This document shows, in pieces, positions 9,692-22,888 of a stretch of DNA of 64,000 bases. A program made the translations under genes and the position numbers. Under the pieces are notes generated by a model, which was not told where the DNA came from, did no database searches, and worked only from the letters and a program-made list of their open reading frames with translations. This DNA is from Pteria penguin (Eukaryota > Mollusca > Bivalvia > Pterioida > Pteriidae), in assembly GCA_035048485.1 (NCBI GenBank), contig CM068587.1:34023001-34087000 (forward strand), given 5' to 3'. Positions within the stretch are counted from its first letter, which is position 1, and every line of letters starts with the position of its first letter.

Positions 9692-9915
9692 TGATTTGCT
9701 GTTTTATATCCCTCCCCGATTATTTCATGCATTATGACGAGGTCATCTACCTGATGCGTTTCATACAAATTCATACCTTAATTTGAAATGGATCTCGACC
9801 CTCCCGAACAGTGAGGGATATAGACCGAAGTTTTTACCGTCTTTTCCAAAAGACCGGTAACAGGTGTTCCCATGGTGATCACGAGCACCTCATCCACAGA
9901 GTTACACCAGCTGTG
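9692..9915 (-). mobile_element. tRNA-derived SINE, family 2, decayed copy
   Basis: Recognisable order of family-2 blocks: TTTCATGCATTATGACGAGG, CATCTACCTGATGCGTTTC, ACCCTCCCGAACAGTGAGGG, TTTTACCGTC, CACGAGCACCTCATCCAC, then ACACCAGC for the tRNA 5' end. Many substitutions; the B box is lost. Head at the high-coordinate end. Confidence 0.75.
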
Positions 9916-10141
9916 ATGATATTCTAAAATAATATTAATCTTTTAGTACCACCACTCCTATATTTCCTGTAGAAAGACAAATGTGTCAGCTTGTCATCTT
10001 ATGTTCAGGTATTGGTGTATTAAAACCATATTAGACCATTGTGTCTACATAGGCATATAAAGCAAGATGACCCGTATTGACCTTTGATAAATCCTGTAGT
10101 CATCACTTTGTATATCATGTTAATCCTAAATATACCTAATT

Positions 10142-11315
10142 TTGATTCTTGTTTTATGTCACACCAAGATTATTATACTTATATGATGGCATCAGTGTCT
10201 GATGCAGTGGACCAAAATATAAACCTATGCTACACAACCCACCTGAGGTAGTAAGGCTTCATTACACTTATATGATGGCATCAATGTCTGATGCAGTGGA
10301 CCAAAATATAAACCTATGCTACACTCCCACCTGAGGTAGTAAGGCTTCATTACACTTATATGATGGCATCAATGTCTGATGCAGTGGACCAAAATATAAA
10401 CCTATGCTACACTCCCACCTGAGGTAGTAAGGCTTCGTTACACTTAAATGATGGCATCAATGTCTGATGCAGTGGACCAAAATATAAGCCTATGCTACAC
10501 TCCCACCTGAGGTAGTAAGGCTTCATTACACTTATATGATGGCATCAATGTCTGATGCAGTGGACCAAAATATAAAATTATGCTACACTCCCACCTGAGG
10601 TAGTAAGGCTTCATTACACATGTATGATGGCATCAATGTCTGATGCAGTGAACCAAAATATAAACCTATGCTGCACTCCCACCTGAGGTAGTAAGGCTTC
10701 ATTACACTTATATGATGGCATCAATGTCTGATGCAGTGGACCAAAATATAAACCTATGCTACACTCCCACATGAGGTAAGTAAGGCTTCATTACACTTAT
10801 ATGATGGCATCAATGTCATGCAGTGGACCAAAATATAAACCTATGCTACACTCCCACCTGAGGTAGTAAGGCTTCATTACACTTATATGATGGCATCAAT
10901 GTCTGATGCAGTGGACCAAAATATAAACCTATGCTACACTCCCACCTGAGGTAGTAAGGCTTCATTACACTTATATGATGGCATCAATGTCTGATGCAGT
11001 GGGCCAAAATATAAACCTATGCTACACTCCCACCTGAGGTAAGTAAGGGTTCATTACACTTATATGATGGCATCAATGTCTGATGCAGTGGACCAAAATA
11101 TAAACCTATGCTACACTCCCACCTGAGGTAGTAAGGGTTCATTACACTTATATGATGGCATCAATGTCTGATGCAGTGGACCAAAATATAAACCTATGCT
11201 ACACTCCCACCTGAGGTAGTAAGGCTTCATTACACTTATATGATGGCATCAATGTCTGATGCAGTGAACCAAAATATAAACCTATGCTACACTCCCACCT
11301 GAGGTAAGTAAGGGT
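10142..11315. repeat. 88-bp tandem repeat derived from the SINE family-2 body (about 13 units, continuing into the gap)
   Basis: The unit runs from TTCATTACACTTATATGATG through GGCATCAATGTCTGATGCAG and ACCAAAATATAAACCTATGC to CCCACCTGAGGTAGTAAGGC. Unit starts at 10,258 and 10,346 give the 88-bp period. Units are nearly identical; some have GAGGTAAGTAAG instead of GAGGTAGTAAG. The first unit is preceded by GTTTTATGTCACACCAAG, the SINE 3' tail. Block by block the unit matches the SINE at 7130-7405 (TATGGTGACGGCATCTGCCTG, GACCCACCCGAAGCAGTGAG). The right end is hidden by the N gap. Confidence 0.88.
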
Positions 11316-11815
11316 NNNNNNNNNNNNNNNNNNNNNNNNNNNNNNNNNNNNNNNNNNNNNNNNNNNNNNNNNNNNNNNNNNNNNNNNNNNNNNNNNNNNN
11401 NNNNNNNNNNNNNNNNNNNNNNNNNNNNNNNNNNNNNNNNNNNNNNNNNNNNNNNNNNNNNNNNNNNNNNNNNNNNNNNNNNNNNNNNNNNNNNNNNNNN
11501 NNNNNNNNNNNNNNNNNNNNNNNNNNNNNNNNNNNNNNNNNNNNNNNNNNNNNNNNNNNNNNNNNNNNNNNNNNNNNNNNNNNNNNNNNNNNNNNNNNNN
11601 NNNNNNNNNNNNNNNNNNNNNNNNNNNNNNNNNNNNNNNNNNNNNNNNNNNNNNNNNNNNNNNNNNNNNNNNNNNNNNNNNNNNNNNNNNNNNNNNNNNN
11701 NNNNNNNNNNNNNNNNNNNNNNNNNNNNNNNNNNNNNNNNNNNNNNNNNNNNNNNNNNNNNNNNNNNNNNNNNNNNNNNNNNNNNNNNNNNNNNNNNNNN
11801 NNNNNNNNNNNNNNN
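11316..11815. other. Assembly gap, exactly 500 N
   Basis: A round-number gap joins two unrelated satellites. The true distance and the left border of the 163-bp array are unknown. Confidence 0.98.
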
Positions 11816-14800
11816 AGAAGATGGCATTCTGACCTCGACCTTCCAACAAGCAGCAGTCCATCACCCAAGTAAGATGTGCACAATCTTACCCAGGAGACAG
11901 AAAACTACTTGTCAGTTCTTGATATTTCACTCAATATCAAGAAAAAAGGGCCCTAGTGGCCCAACTACCATCTTAAGAAGAAGATGGCATTCTGACCTCG
12001 ACATTCCAACAAGCAGCAGTCCATCACCCAAGTAAGATGTGCATAATCTTACCCAGGAGACAGAAACTACTTCTCACTTCTTGATATTACACTCAATATC
12101 AAGAAAAGGCAACTACCATTTTCAAAAGAAGATGGAATTCTGACCCCCATCTTCCAACAAGCAGCAGTCCATCACCCAAGTAAAATGTGCACAACCTTAC
12201 CCAGGAGACAAAAAACTACTTGTCAGTTTTTGATATTACACTCAATATCCAGAAAACGGGGCCCTAGTGGCCCAGCTACCATCTTTAAGGAGAAGATGGC
12301 ATTCTGACCTCGACCTTCCAACAAGCAGCAGTCTATCACCCAACTAAAATGTGCACAACCTTACCATGAAGACAGAAAACTACTTGTCAGTTCTTGATAT
12401 TTCACTCAATATCAAGAAAAAGGGGCCTTAGTGGCCCAACTACCATCCGTAATGAGAAGATGGCATTCTGTCCTACACCTTCCAACAAGCAGCAGTCTAT
12501 CACCCAAGTAAAATGTGCACAACCTTACCATGAAGACAGAAAACTACTTGTCAGTTCTTGATATTACACTCAATATCAAGAAAAAAGGGCCCTAGTGGCC
12601 CAACTACCATTTTCAGAAGAAGATGGCATTCTGACCTCGACCTTCCAACAAGCAGCAGTCCATCACCCAAGTAAGATGTGCACAACCTTACCCAGGAGAC
12701 AGAAAACTACTTGTCAGTTCTTGATATCAGACTCAATATCAAGAATACGGGGCCCTGGTGGCCCAACTACCATCCTTAAGGAGAAGATGGCATTTTCACC
12801 TCTATTTCCAACAAGCAGCAGTCCATCACCCAAGTAAGATGTGCACAATCTTAGCCAGGAGACAGAAAACTACATGTCAGTTCTTGATATTCCTATCAAT
12901 ATCAAGAAAAAGGGGCCCTAGTGGCCCAACTACCATCTTAACAAGATGGCATTCTGACCTTGACCCTCCAACAAGCAGCAGTCCATCACCCGAGTAAGAT
13001 GTTCACAATCTTACCCAGGAGACAGAAAACTACTTGTCAGTTCCCGATATTACACTCAATATCAAGAAAAAAGGGCCCTAGTGGCCCTACTACCATTTTC
13101 AGAAGAAGATGGCATTCTGACCTCGACCTTCCAACAAGCAGGAATCCATCACCCAAGTAAGATGTGCACAATCTTACCCAGGAGACAGAAACCTACTTGT
13201 CAGTTCCCGATATTACACTCAATATCAAGAAAAAAGGGCCCTAGTGGCCCTACTACCATTTTCAGAAAAAGATGGCATTCTGACCTCGACCTTCCAACAA
13301 GCAGGAATCCATCACCCAAGTAAGATGTGCACAATCTTACCCAGGAGACAGAAAACTACTTGTCAGTTCTTAATATCAGACTCAATATCAAGAAAACGGG
13401 GCCCTGGTGGCCAAACTACCATCCTTAAGGAGAAGATAGTATTCTGACCTCGACCTTCCAACAAGCAGCAGTCCATCACCCAAGTAAGATGTGCACAATC
13501 TTACCCAGGAGACAGAAAACTACTTGTCAGTTCTTGATATCAGACTCAATATCAAGAAAACGGGGCCCTGGTGGCCCACCTACCATCCTTAAGGAGAAGA
13601 TAGCATTCTGACCTCGACCTTCCAACAAGCAGCAGTCCATCACCCAAGTAAGATGTGCACAACCTTACCCAGGAGACAGAAAACTACTTGTCAGTTTTTG
13701 ATATTACACTCAATATCCAGAAAACGGGGCCCTAGTGGCCCAGCTACCATCTTTAAGGAGAAGATGGCATTCTGACCTCGACCTTCCAACAAGCAGCAGT
13801 CTATCACCCAAGTAAAATGTGCACAACCTTACCATGGAGACAGAAAACTACTTGTCACTTCTTGATATTTCACTCAATATCAAGAAAAAGGGGCCTTAGT
13901 GGCCCAACTACCATCCGTAATGAGAAGATGGCATTCTGTCCTACACCTTCCAACAAGCAGCAGTCTATCACCCAAGTAAAATGTGCACAACCTTACCATG
14001 AAGACAGAAAACTACCTGTCAGTTCTTGATATTACACTCAAAATCAAGAAAAAAGGGCCCTAGTGGCCCAACTACCATTTTCAGAAGAAGATGGCATTCT
14101 GACCTCGACCTTCCAACAAGCAGCAGTCCATCACCCAGGTAAGATGTGCACAATCTTACCCAGGAGACAGAAAACTACTTGTCAGTTCTTGATATCAGAC
14201 TCAATATCAAGAAAAAGGGGCCCTGGTGGCCCAACTACCATCCTTAAGGAGAAGATGGCATTCTGACCTCGACCTTCCAACAAGCAGCAGTCCATCACCC
14301 AAGTAAGATGTGCACAACCTTATCCAGGAGACAGAAAACTACTTGTCACTTCTTGATATTTCACTCAATATCAAGAAAAAAGGGCCCTAGTGGCCCAACT
14401 ACCATCCTTAAGGAGAAGATGGCATTCTGACCTCGACCTTCCAAAAAGCAGCAGTCCATCACCCAAGTAAGATGTGCACAATCTTACCCAGGAGACAGAA
14501 AACTACTTCTCAGTTCTTGATATTCCTTTCAATATCAAGAAAAAGGTGCCCTAGTGGCCCAACTACCATCCTTAAGGACAAGATGGCATTCTGACCTCGA
14601 CCTTCCAACAAGCAGCAGTCCATCACCCAAGTAAGATGTCCACAATCTTACCTAGAAGACAGAAAACTACTTGTCACTTCTTGATATTTCACTCAATATC
14701 ATTAAAAAGGGGACCTAGTGGCCCAACTACCATCGTTAAGGAGAAGATGGCATTCTGACCTCGACCTTCCAAAAAGCAGCAGTCCATCACCCAAGTAAGA

Positions 14801-16659
14801 TGTGCACAATCTTACCCAAGAGACAGAAAACTACTTGTCAGTTCTTGATATTCCTTTCAATATCAAGAAAAAGGGGCCCTAGTGGCTCAACTACCATCCT
14901 TAAGGAGAAGATGGCATTCTGACCTCCACCTTCCAACAAGCAGCAGTCCATCACCCAAGTAAGATGTCCACAATCTTACCTAGGAGACAGAAAACTACTT
15001 GTCAGTTTTTGATATTTCACTCAATATCAAGAAAAAGGGGACCTAGTGGCCCAACTACCATCCTTAAGGAGAAGATGGCATTCTGACCACGACCTTCCAA
15101 CAAGCAGCAGTCCATCACCCAAGTAAGATGTCCAAAATCTTACCCAGGAGACAGAAAACTACATGTCAGTTCTTCATATTCCTATCAATATCAAGAAAAA
15201 GGGGCCCTAGTGGCCCAACTACCATCCTTAACGGAGAAGATTACATTCTGACCTCGACCTTCCAACAAGCAGCAGTCCATCACCCAAGTAAGATGTGCAC
15301 AATCTTACCCAGGAGACAGAAAACTACTTGTCAGTTCTTGATATTACACTCAATATCAAGAAAACGGAGCCCTAGTGGCCCAACTACCATCCTTAAGGAG
15401 AAGATTACATTCTGACCTCGACCTTCCAACAAGCAGCAGTCCATCACCCAAGTTAAATGTCCACAATCTTACCCAGGAGACAGAAAACTACTTCTCAGTT
15501 CTTGATATCTCACTCAATATCCACAAAACAGGACCCTATTGGCCCAACTACCATCCTTAAGGAGAAGATGGCATTCTGACCTCCACCTTCCAACAAGCAG
15601 CAGTCCATCACCCAAGTAAGGTGTGCACAATCTCACCCAGGAGACAGAAAACTACTTGTCAGTTCTTGATATTTCACTCAATATCAAGAAAAAGGGGCCC
15701 TAGTGGCCCAACTACCATCCTTAAGAAGAAGATGGCATTCTGACCTTGACCTTCTAAAAAGCAGCAGTCCATCACCCAAGTAAGATGTGCACAATCTTAC
15801 CCAAGAGACAGAAAACTACTTCTCAGTTCTTGATATTCCTTTCAATATCAAGAAAAAGGGGCCCTAGTGGCCCAACTACCATCCTTAAAGAGAAGATGGC
15901 ATTCTGACCTCCACCTTCCAACAAGCAGCAGTCCATCACCCAAGTAAGATGTCCACAATCTTACCTAGGAGACAGAAAACTACTTGTCACTTCTTGATAT
16001 TTCACTCAATATCAAGAAAAAGGGGACCTAGTGGCCCAACTACCATCCTTAAGGAGAAGATGGGATTCTGACCACGACCTTCCAACAAGCAGCAGTCCAT
16101 CACCCAAGTAAGATGTGCACAATCTTACCCAGGAGACAGAAAACTACATGTCACTTCTTCATATTCCTATCAATATCAAGAAAAAGGGGCCCTAGTGGCC
16201 CAACTACCATCTTTGAGGAGAAGATGACATTCTGACCTCAACCTTCCGACAATCAGCGGTCCATCACCCAAGAAAGATCTGCACACTCTTACACAGGAGA
16301 CAGAAATCTACTTGTCATTTTTTGATATTTCACTCAATATCCACAAAACAGGACCCTATTGGCCAAACTACCATCCTTAAGGAGAAGATGGCATTCTGAC
16401 CTCCACCTTCCAACAAGCAACAGTCCATCACCCAAGTAAGATGTGCACAATCTTACCCAAGAGACAGAAAACTACATGTCAGTTCTTGATATTCCTATCA
16501 ATATCAAGAAGAAGGGGCCCTAGTGGCCCAACTACCATCCTTAAGAAGAAGATGGCATTCTGACCTCCACCTTCCAACAAGCAGCAGTCCATCACCCAAG
16601 TAAGATGTCCACAATCTTACCCAGGAGACAGAAAACTACTTGTCAGTTCTTGATATTAC

Positions 16660-19316
16660 ACTCAATATCAAGAAGAAGGGGCCCTAGTGGCCCAACTACC
16701 ATTTTCAGAAGAAGATGGCATTCTGACCTCGACCTTCCAACAAACAGCAGTCCATCACCCAAGTAAGATGTGCACAATCTTAACCAGGAGACAGAAAACT
16801 ACTTCTTACTTCTTGATATTACACTCAATATCAAGAAAACGGGGCCCTAGTGGCCCAACTACCATTTTCAGAAGAAGATGGCATTCTGACCTTGACCTTC
16901 CAACAAGCAGCAGTCCATCACCCAAGTAAGATGTGCACAACCTTACTCAGGAGACAGAAAACTACTTGTCAGTTTTTGATATTACACTCAATATCCAGAA
17001 AACGGGGCCCTAGTGGCCCAGCTACCATCTTTAAGGAGAAGATGCCATTCTGACCTCGACCTTCCAACAAGCAGCAGTCTATCACCCAAGTAAAATGTGC
17101 ACAACCTTACCATGAAGACAGAAAACTACTTGTCAGGTCTTGATATTTCACTCAATATCAAGAAAAAGGGGCCTTAGTGGCCCAACTACCATCCGTAATG
17201 AGAAGATGGCATTCTGTCCTACACCTTCCAACAAGCAGCAGTCTATCACCCAAGTAAAATGTGCACAACCTTACCATGAAGACAGAAAACTACTTGTCAG
17301 TTCTTGATATTACACTCAATATCAAGAAAAAAGGGCCCTAGTGGCCCAACTACCATTTTAAGAAGAAGATGGCATTCTGACCTCGACCTTCTAACAAGCA
17401 GCACTCCATCACCCAAGTGAGATGTGCACAATCTTACCCAGGAGACAGAAAACTACTTGTCAGTTCTTGATATAAGACTCAATATCAAGAAAACGGGGCC
17501 CTGGTGGCCCAACTACCATCCTTAAGGAGAAGATGGCATTTTCACCTCTATTTCCAACAAGCAGCAGTCCATCACCCAAGTAAGATGTGCACAATCTTGG
17601 CCAAGAGACCGAGAACTACATGTCAGTTCTTGATATTCCTATCAATATCAAGAAAAAGGGGCCCTAGTGGCCAAACTACCATCTCAAGAAGATGGCATTC
17701 TGACTTTGACCCTCCAACAAGCAGCAGTCCATCACTCGAGTAAGATGTGCACAATCTTACCCAGGAGACAGAAAACTACTTTTCAGTTCTTGAAATTTCA
17801 CTCAATATCAAGAAAAATGGGCCTTTGTGGCCCAACTACCATCCGTAAGGATAAGATGGCATTCTGACCTCGACCTTCCAACAAGCAGCAGTCCATCACA
17901 CAAGTAAGATGTGCACAACCTTACCCAGGAGACAGAAACTACTTGTCAGTTCTTGATATTACACTCAATATCAAAAAAATGGAGCACTAGTGGCCCAACT
18001 ACCATCCTTAAGGAGAAGATAGCATTATGACCTCGACCTTCCAACAAGCAGCAGTCCATCACCCAAGTAAGATGTGCACAATCTTACCCAGAAGACAGAA
18101 AACTACTTGTCAGTTCTTGATATTTCACTCAATATCAAGAAAAAAGGGCCCTAGTGGCCCAACTACCATCTTAAGAAGAAGATGGCATTCTGACCTCGAC
18201 ATTCCAACAAGCAGCAGTCCATCACCCAAGTAAGATGTGCATAATCTTACCCAGGAGACAGAAATTACTTGTCACTTCTTGATATTACACTCAATATCAA
18301 GAAAACGCCACTACCATTTTCAAAAGCAGATGGAATTCTAACCTCGATCTTCCAACAAGCAGCAGTCCATCACCCAAGTGAAATGTGCACAACCTTACCC
18401 AGGAGACAAAAAAACCACTTATCACTTCTTGATATTTCACTCAATATCAAGACAAAAAGGGTCCTAGTGGCCCAAATACCATCCTTAAGGAGAAGATGGC
18501 ATTCTGACCTCGACCTTCCAACAAGCAGCAGTCCATCACCCAACTAAGATGTGCACAACCTTACCCAGGAGACAGAAAACTACCTGTCAGTTCTTGATAT
18601 ACCTATCAATATTAACAAAAAGGGGCCCTAGTGGACCAACTACCATCCTTAAGGAGAAGATGGCATTCTGAACTCGACCTTCCAACAAGCAGCAGTCCAT
18701 CACCCAAGTAAGATGTCCACAATCTTACCCAGGAGACAGAAAACTACTTGTCAGTTCCCGATATTACACTCAATATCAAGAAAAAAGGGCCCTAGTGGCC
18801 CTACTACCATTTTCAGAAGAAGATGGCATTCCCACCTCGACCTTCCAACAAGCAGCAATCCATCACTCAAGGAAGATGTGCACAATCTTACCCAGGAGAC
18901 AGAAAACTACTTGTCAGTTCTTAATATCAGACTCAATATCAAGAAAACGGGGCCCTGGGTCCGGCGCCATAAACTGAGAATATACTTAAGTCAAATATTT
19001 CCTTTTAATTTATTCCATAATCAAACGTTCAAATAAATTCTAATATAGAATGGTTTGATTCTATTCAACAATAGAATAAAACTAAATAAAATCCAAATCC
19101 CAGTTATTAATTCATTGATGAACAGAAGAATATGAAATTATGACTTAAGTATATTCTCAGTTTATGGCGCCGGACCCTGGTGGCCCAACTACCATCCTTA
19201 AGGAGAAGATAGCATTCTGACCTCGACCTTCCAACAAGCAGCAGTCCATCACCCAAGTAAGATGTGCACAATCTTACCCAGGAGACAGAAAACTACTTGT
19301 CAGTTCTTGATATCAC
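16660..19316. repeat. Higher-order block A, copy 1 (15 units plus a TIR element)
   Basis: Matches 19,317-21,751 almost base for base at an offset of 2,657 bp. Removing the 217-bp element and its 5-bp duplication leaves 2,435 bp, or 15 monomers. Private variants recur in both copies, such as the CTCTATTTCC unit, the AAGAAAACGCCACTACC unit and GGAGCACTAGTGG. Confidence 0.85.
18959..19175. mobile_element. 217-bp MITE inside the satellite, 35-bp perfect TIRs
   Basis: The ends GTCCGGCGCCATAAACTGAG and its inverse are part of perfect 35-bp inverted repeats. Between them is AT-rich DNA with no frame. The flanking direct repeat is CCTGG (18,954-18,958 and 19,176-19,180). It splits the GGGCCCTGGTGGCCC palindrome of one monomer. 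The family is not assigned; a 5-bp GC-rich duplication is unusual. Confidence 0.92.
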
Positions 19317-21751
19317 ACTCAATATCAAGAAGAAGGGGCCCTAGTGGCCCAACTACCATTTTCAGAAGAAGATGGCATTCTGACCTCGACCTTCCAACAA
19401 ACAGCAGTCCATCACCCAAGTAAGATGTGCACAATCTTAACCAGGAGACAGAAAACTACTTCTTACTTCTTCATATTACACTCAATATCAAGAAAACGGG
19501 GCCCTAGTGGCCCAACTACCATTTTCAGAAGAAGATGGCATTCTGACCTTGACCTTCCAACAAGCAGCAGTCCATCACCCAAGTAAGATGTGCACAACCT
19601 TACTCAGGAGACAGAAAACTACTTGTCAGTTTTTGATATTACACTCAATATCCAGAAAACGGGGCCCTAGTGGCCCAGCTACCATCTTTAAGGAGAAGAT
19701 GCCATTCTGACCTCGACCTTCCAACAAGCAGCAGTCTATCACCCAAGTAAAATGTGCACAACCTTACCATGAAGACAGAAAACTACTTGTCAGGTCTTGA
19801 TATTTCACTCAATATCAAGAAAAAGGGGCCTTAGTGGCCCAACTACCATCCGTAATGAGAAGATGGCATTCTGTCCTACACCTTCCAACAAGCAGCAGTC
19901 TATCACCCAAGTAAAATGTGCACAACCTTACCATGAAGACAGAAAACTACTTGTCAGTTCTTGATATTACACTCAATATCAAGAAAAAAGGGCCCTAGTG
20001 GCCCAACTACCATTTTAAGAAGAAGATGGCATTCTGACCTCGACCTTCTAACAAGCAGCTCTCCATCACCCAAGTAAGATGTGCACAATCTTACCCAGGA
20101 GACAGAAAACTACTTGTCAGTTCTTGATATAAGACTCAATATCAAGAAAACGGGGCCCTGGTGGCCCAACTACCATCCTTAAGGAGAAGATGGCATTTTC
20201 ACCTCTATTTCCAACAAGCAGCAGTCCATCACCCAAGTAAGATGTGCACAATCTTAGCCAAGAGACCGAGAACTACATGTCAGTTCTTGATATTCCTATC
20301 AATATCAAGAAAAAGGGGCCCTAGTGGCCAAACTACCATCTCAAGAAGATGGCATTCTGACTTTGACCCTCCAACAAGCAGCAGTCCATCACTCGAGTAA
20401 GATGTGCACAATCTTACCCAGGAGACAGAAAACTACTTTTCAGTTCTTGAAATTTCACTCAATATCAAGAAAAATGGGCCTTTGTGGCCCAACTACCATC
20501 CGTAAGGATAAGATGGCATTCTGACCTCGACCTTCCAACAAGCAGCAGTCCATCACACAAGTAAGATGTGCACAACCTTACCCAGGAGACAGAAACTACT
20601 TGTCAGTTCTTGAGATTACACTCAATATCAAAAAAATGGAGCACTAGTGGCCCAACTACCATCCTTAAGGAGAAGATAGCATTATGACCTCGACCTTCCA
20701 ACAAGCAGCAGTCCATCACCCAAGTAAGATGTGCACAATCTTACCCAGGAGACAGAAAACTACTTGTCAGTTCTTGATATTTCACTCAATATCAAGAAAA
20801 AAGGGCCCTAGTGGCCCAACTACCATCTTAAGAAGAAGATGGCATTCTGACCTCGACATTCCAACAAGCAGCAGTCCATCACCCAAGTAAGATGTGCATA
20901 ATCTTACCCAGGAGACAGAAATTACTTGTCACTTCTTGATATTACACTCAATATCAAGAAAACGCCACTACCATTTTCAAAAGCAGATGGAATTCTAACC
21001 TCGATCTTCCAACAAGCAGCAGTCCATCACCCAAGTGAAATGTGCACAACCTTACCCAGGAGACAAAAAAACCACTTATCACTTCTTGATATTTCACTCA
21101 ATATCAAGACAAAAAGGGTCCTAGTGGCCCAAATACCATCCTTAAGGAGAAGATGGCATTCTGACCTCGACCTTCCAACAAGCAGCAGTCCATCACCCAA
21201 CTAAGATGTGCACAACCTTACCCAGGAGACAGAAAACTACCTGTCAGTTCTTGATATACCTATCAATATTAACAAAAAGGGGCCCTAGTGGACCAACTAC
21301 CATCCTTAAGGAGAAGATGGCATTCTGAACTCGACCTTCCAACAAGCAGCAGTCCATCACCCAAGTAAGATGTCCACAATCTTACCCAGGAGACAGAAAA
21401 ACTACTTGTCAGTTCCCGATATTACACTCAATATCAAGAAAAAAGGGCCCTAGTGGCCCTACTACCATTTTCAGAAGAAGATGGCATTCCCACCTCGACC
21501 TTCCAACAAGCAGCAATCCATCACTCAAGGAAGATGTGCACAATCTTACCCAGGAGACAGAAAACTACTTGTCAGTTCTTAATATCAGACTCAATATCAA
21601 GAAAACGGGGCCCTGGTGGCCCAACTACCATCCTTAAGGAGAAGATAGCATTCTGACCTCGACCTTCCAACAAGCAGCAGTCCATCACCCAAGTAAGATG
21701 TGCATAATCTTACCCAGGAGACAGAAAACTACTTGTCAGTTCTTGATATCA
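19317..21751. repeat. Higher-order block A, copy 2 (15 units, without the TIR element)
   Basis: Second copy of block A. At the position corresponding to the element in copy 1 (near 21,613) the sequence reads straight through GGGGCCCTGGTGGCCC, an empty insertion site. Confidence 0.85.
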
Positions 21752-22888
21752 CACTCAATATCAAGAAAACGGGGCCCTGGTGGCCCAACTACCATCCTTA
21801 AGGAGAAGATGGCATTTTCACCTCAGAAAACTACATGTCAGTTCTTCATATTCCTATCAATATCAAGAAAAAGGGGCCCTAGTGGCCCAACTACCATCCT
21901 TTACGGAGAAGATTACATTCTGACCTCGACCTTCCAACAAGCAGCAGTCCATCACCCAAGTAAGATGTGCACAATCTTACCCAGGAGACAGAAACTACTT
22001 GTCAGTTCTTGATATTACACTCAATATCAAGAAAACGGAGCCCTAGTGGCCCAACTACCATCCTTAAGGAGAAGATTACATTCTGACCTCGACCTTCCAA
22101 CAAGCAGCAGTCCATCACCCAAGTAAGATGTCCACAATCTTACCCAGGAGACAGAAAACTACTTGTCAGTTCTTGATATTTCACTCAATATCCACAAAGC
22201 AGGACCCTATTGGCCCAACTACAATCCTTAAGGAGAATATGGCATTCTGACCTCCAACTTCCAACAAGCAGCAGTCCATCACCCAAGTAAGGTGTGCAAA
22301 ATCTCACCCAGGAGACAGAAAACTACTTGTCAGTTCTTGATATTTCACTCAATATCAAGAAAAAGGGGCCCTAGTGGCCCAACTACCATCCTTAAGAAGA
22401 AGATGGCATTCTGACCTCGACCTTCTAAAAAGCAGCAGTCCATCACCCAAGTAAGATGTGCACAATCTTACCCAAGAGACAGAAAACTACTTCTCAGTTC
22501 TTGATATTCCTTTCAATATCAAGAAAAAGGGGCCCTAGTGGCCCAACTACCATCCTTAAAGAGAAGATGGCATTCTGACCTCCACCTTCCAACAAGCAGC
22601 AGTCCATCACCCAAGTAAGATGTCCACAATCTTACCTAGGAGACAGAAAACTACTTCTCACTTCTTGATATTTCACTCAATATCAAGAAAAAGGGGACCT
22701 AGTGGCCCAACTACCATCCTTAAGGAGAAGATGGCATTCTGACCACGACCTTCCAACAAGCAGCAGTCCATCACCCAAGTAAGATGTGCACAATCTTACC
22801 CAGGAGACAGAAAACTACATGTCAGTTCTTCATATTCCTATCAATATCAAGAAAAAGGGGCCCTAGTGGCCCAACTACCATCCTTGAG

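Noticed and set aside
11199..11883. Minus-strand frames of 181-221 residues across the gap
   Set aside because: Almost entirely N; the ends are satellite.
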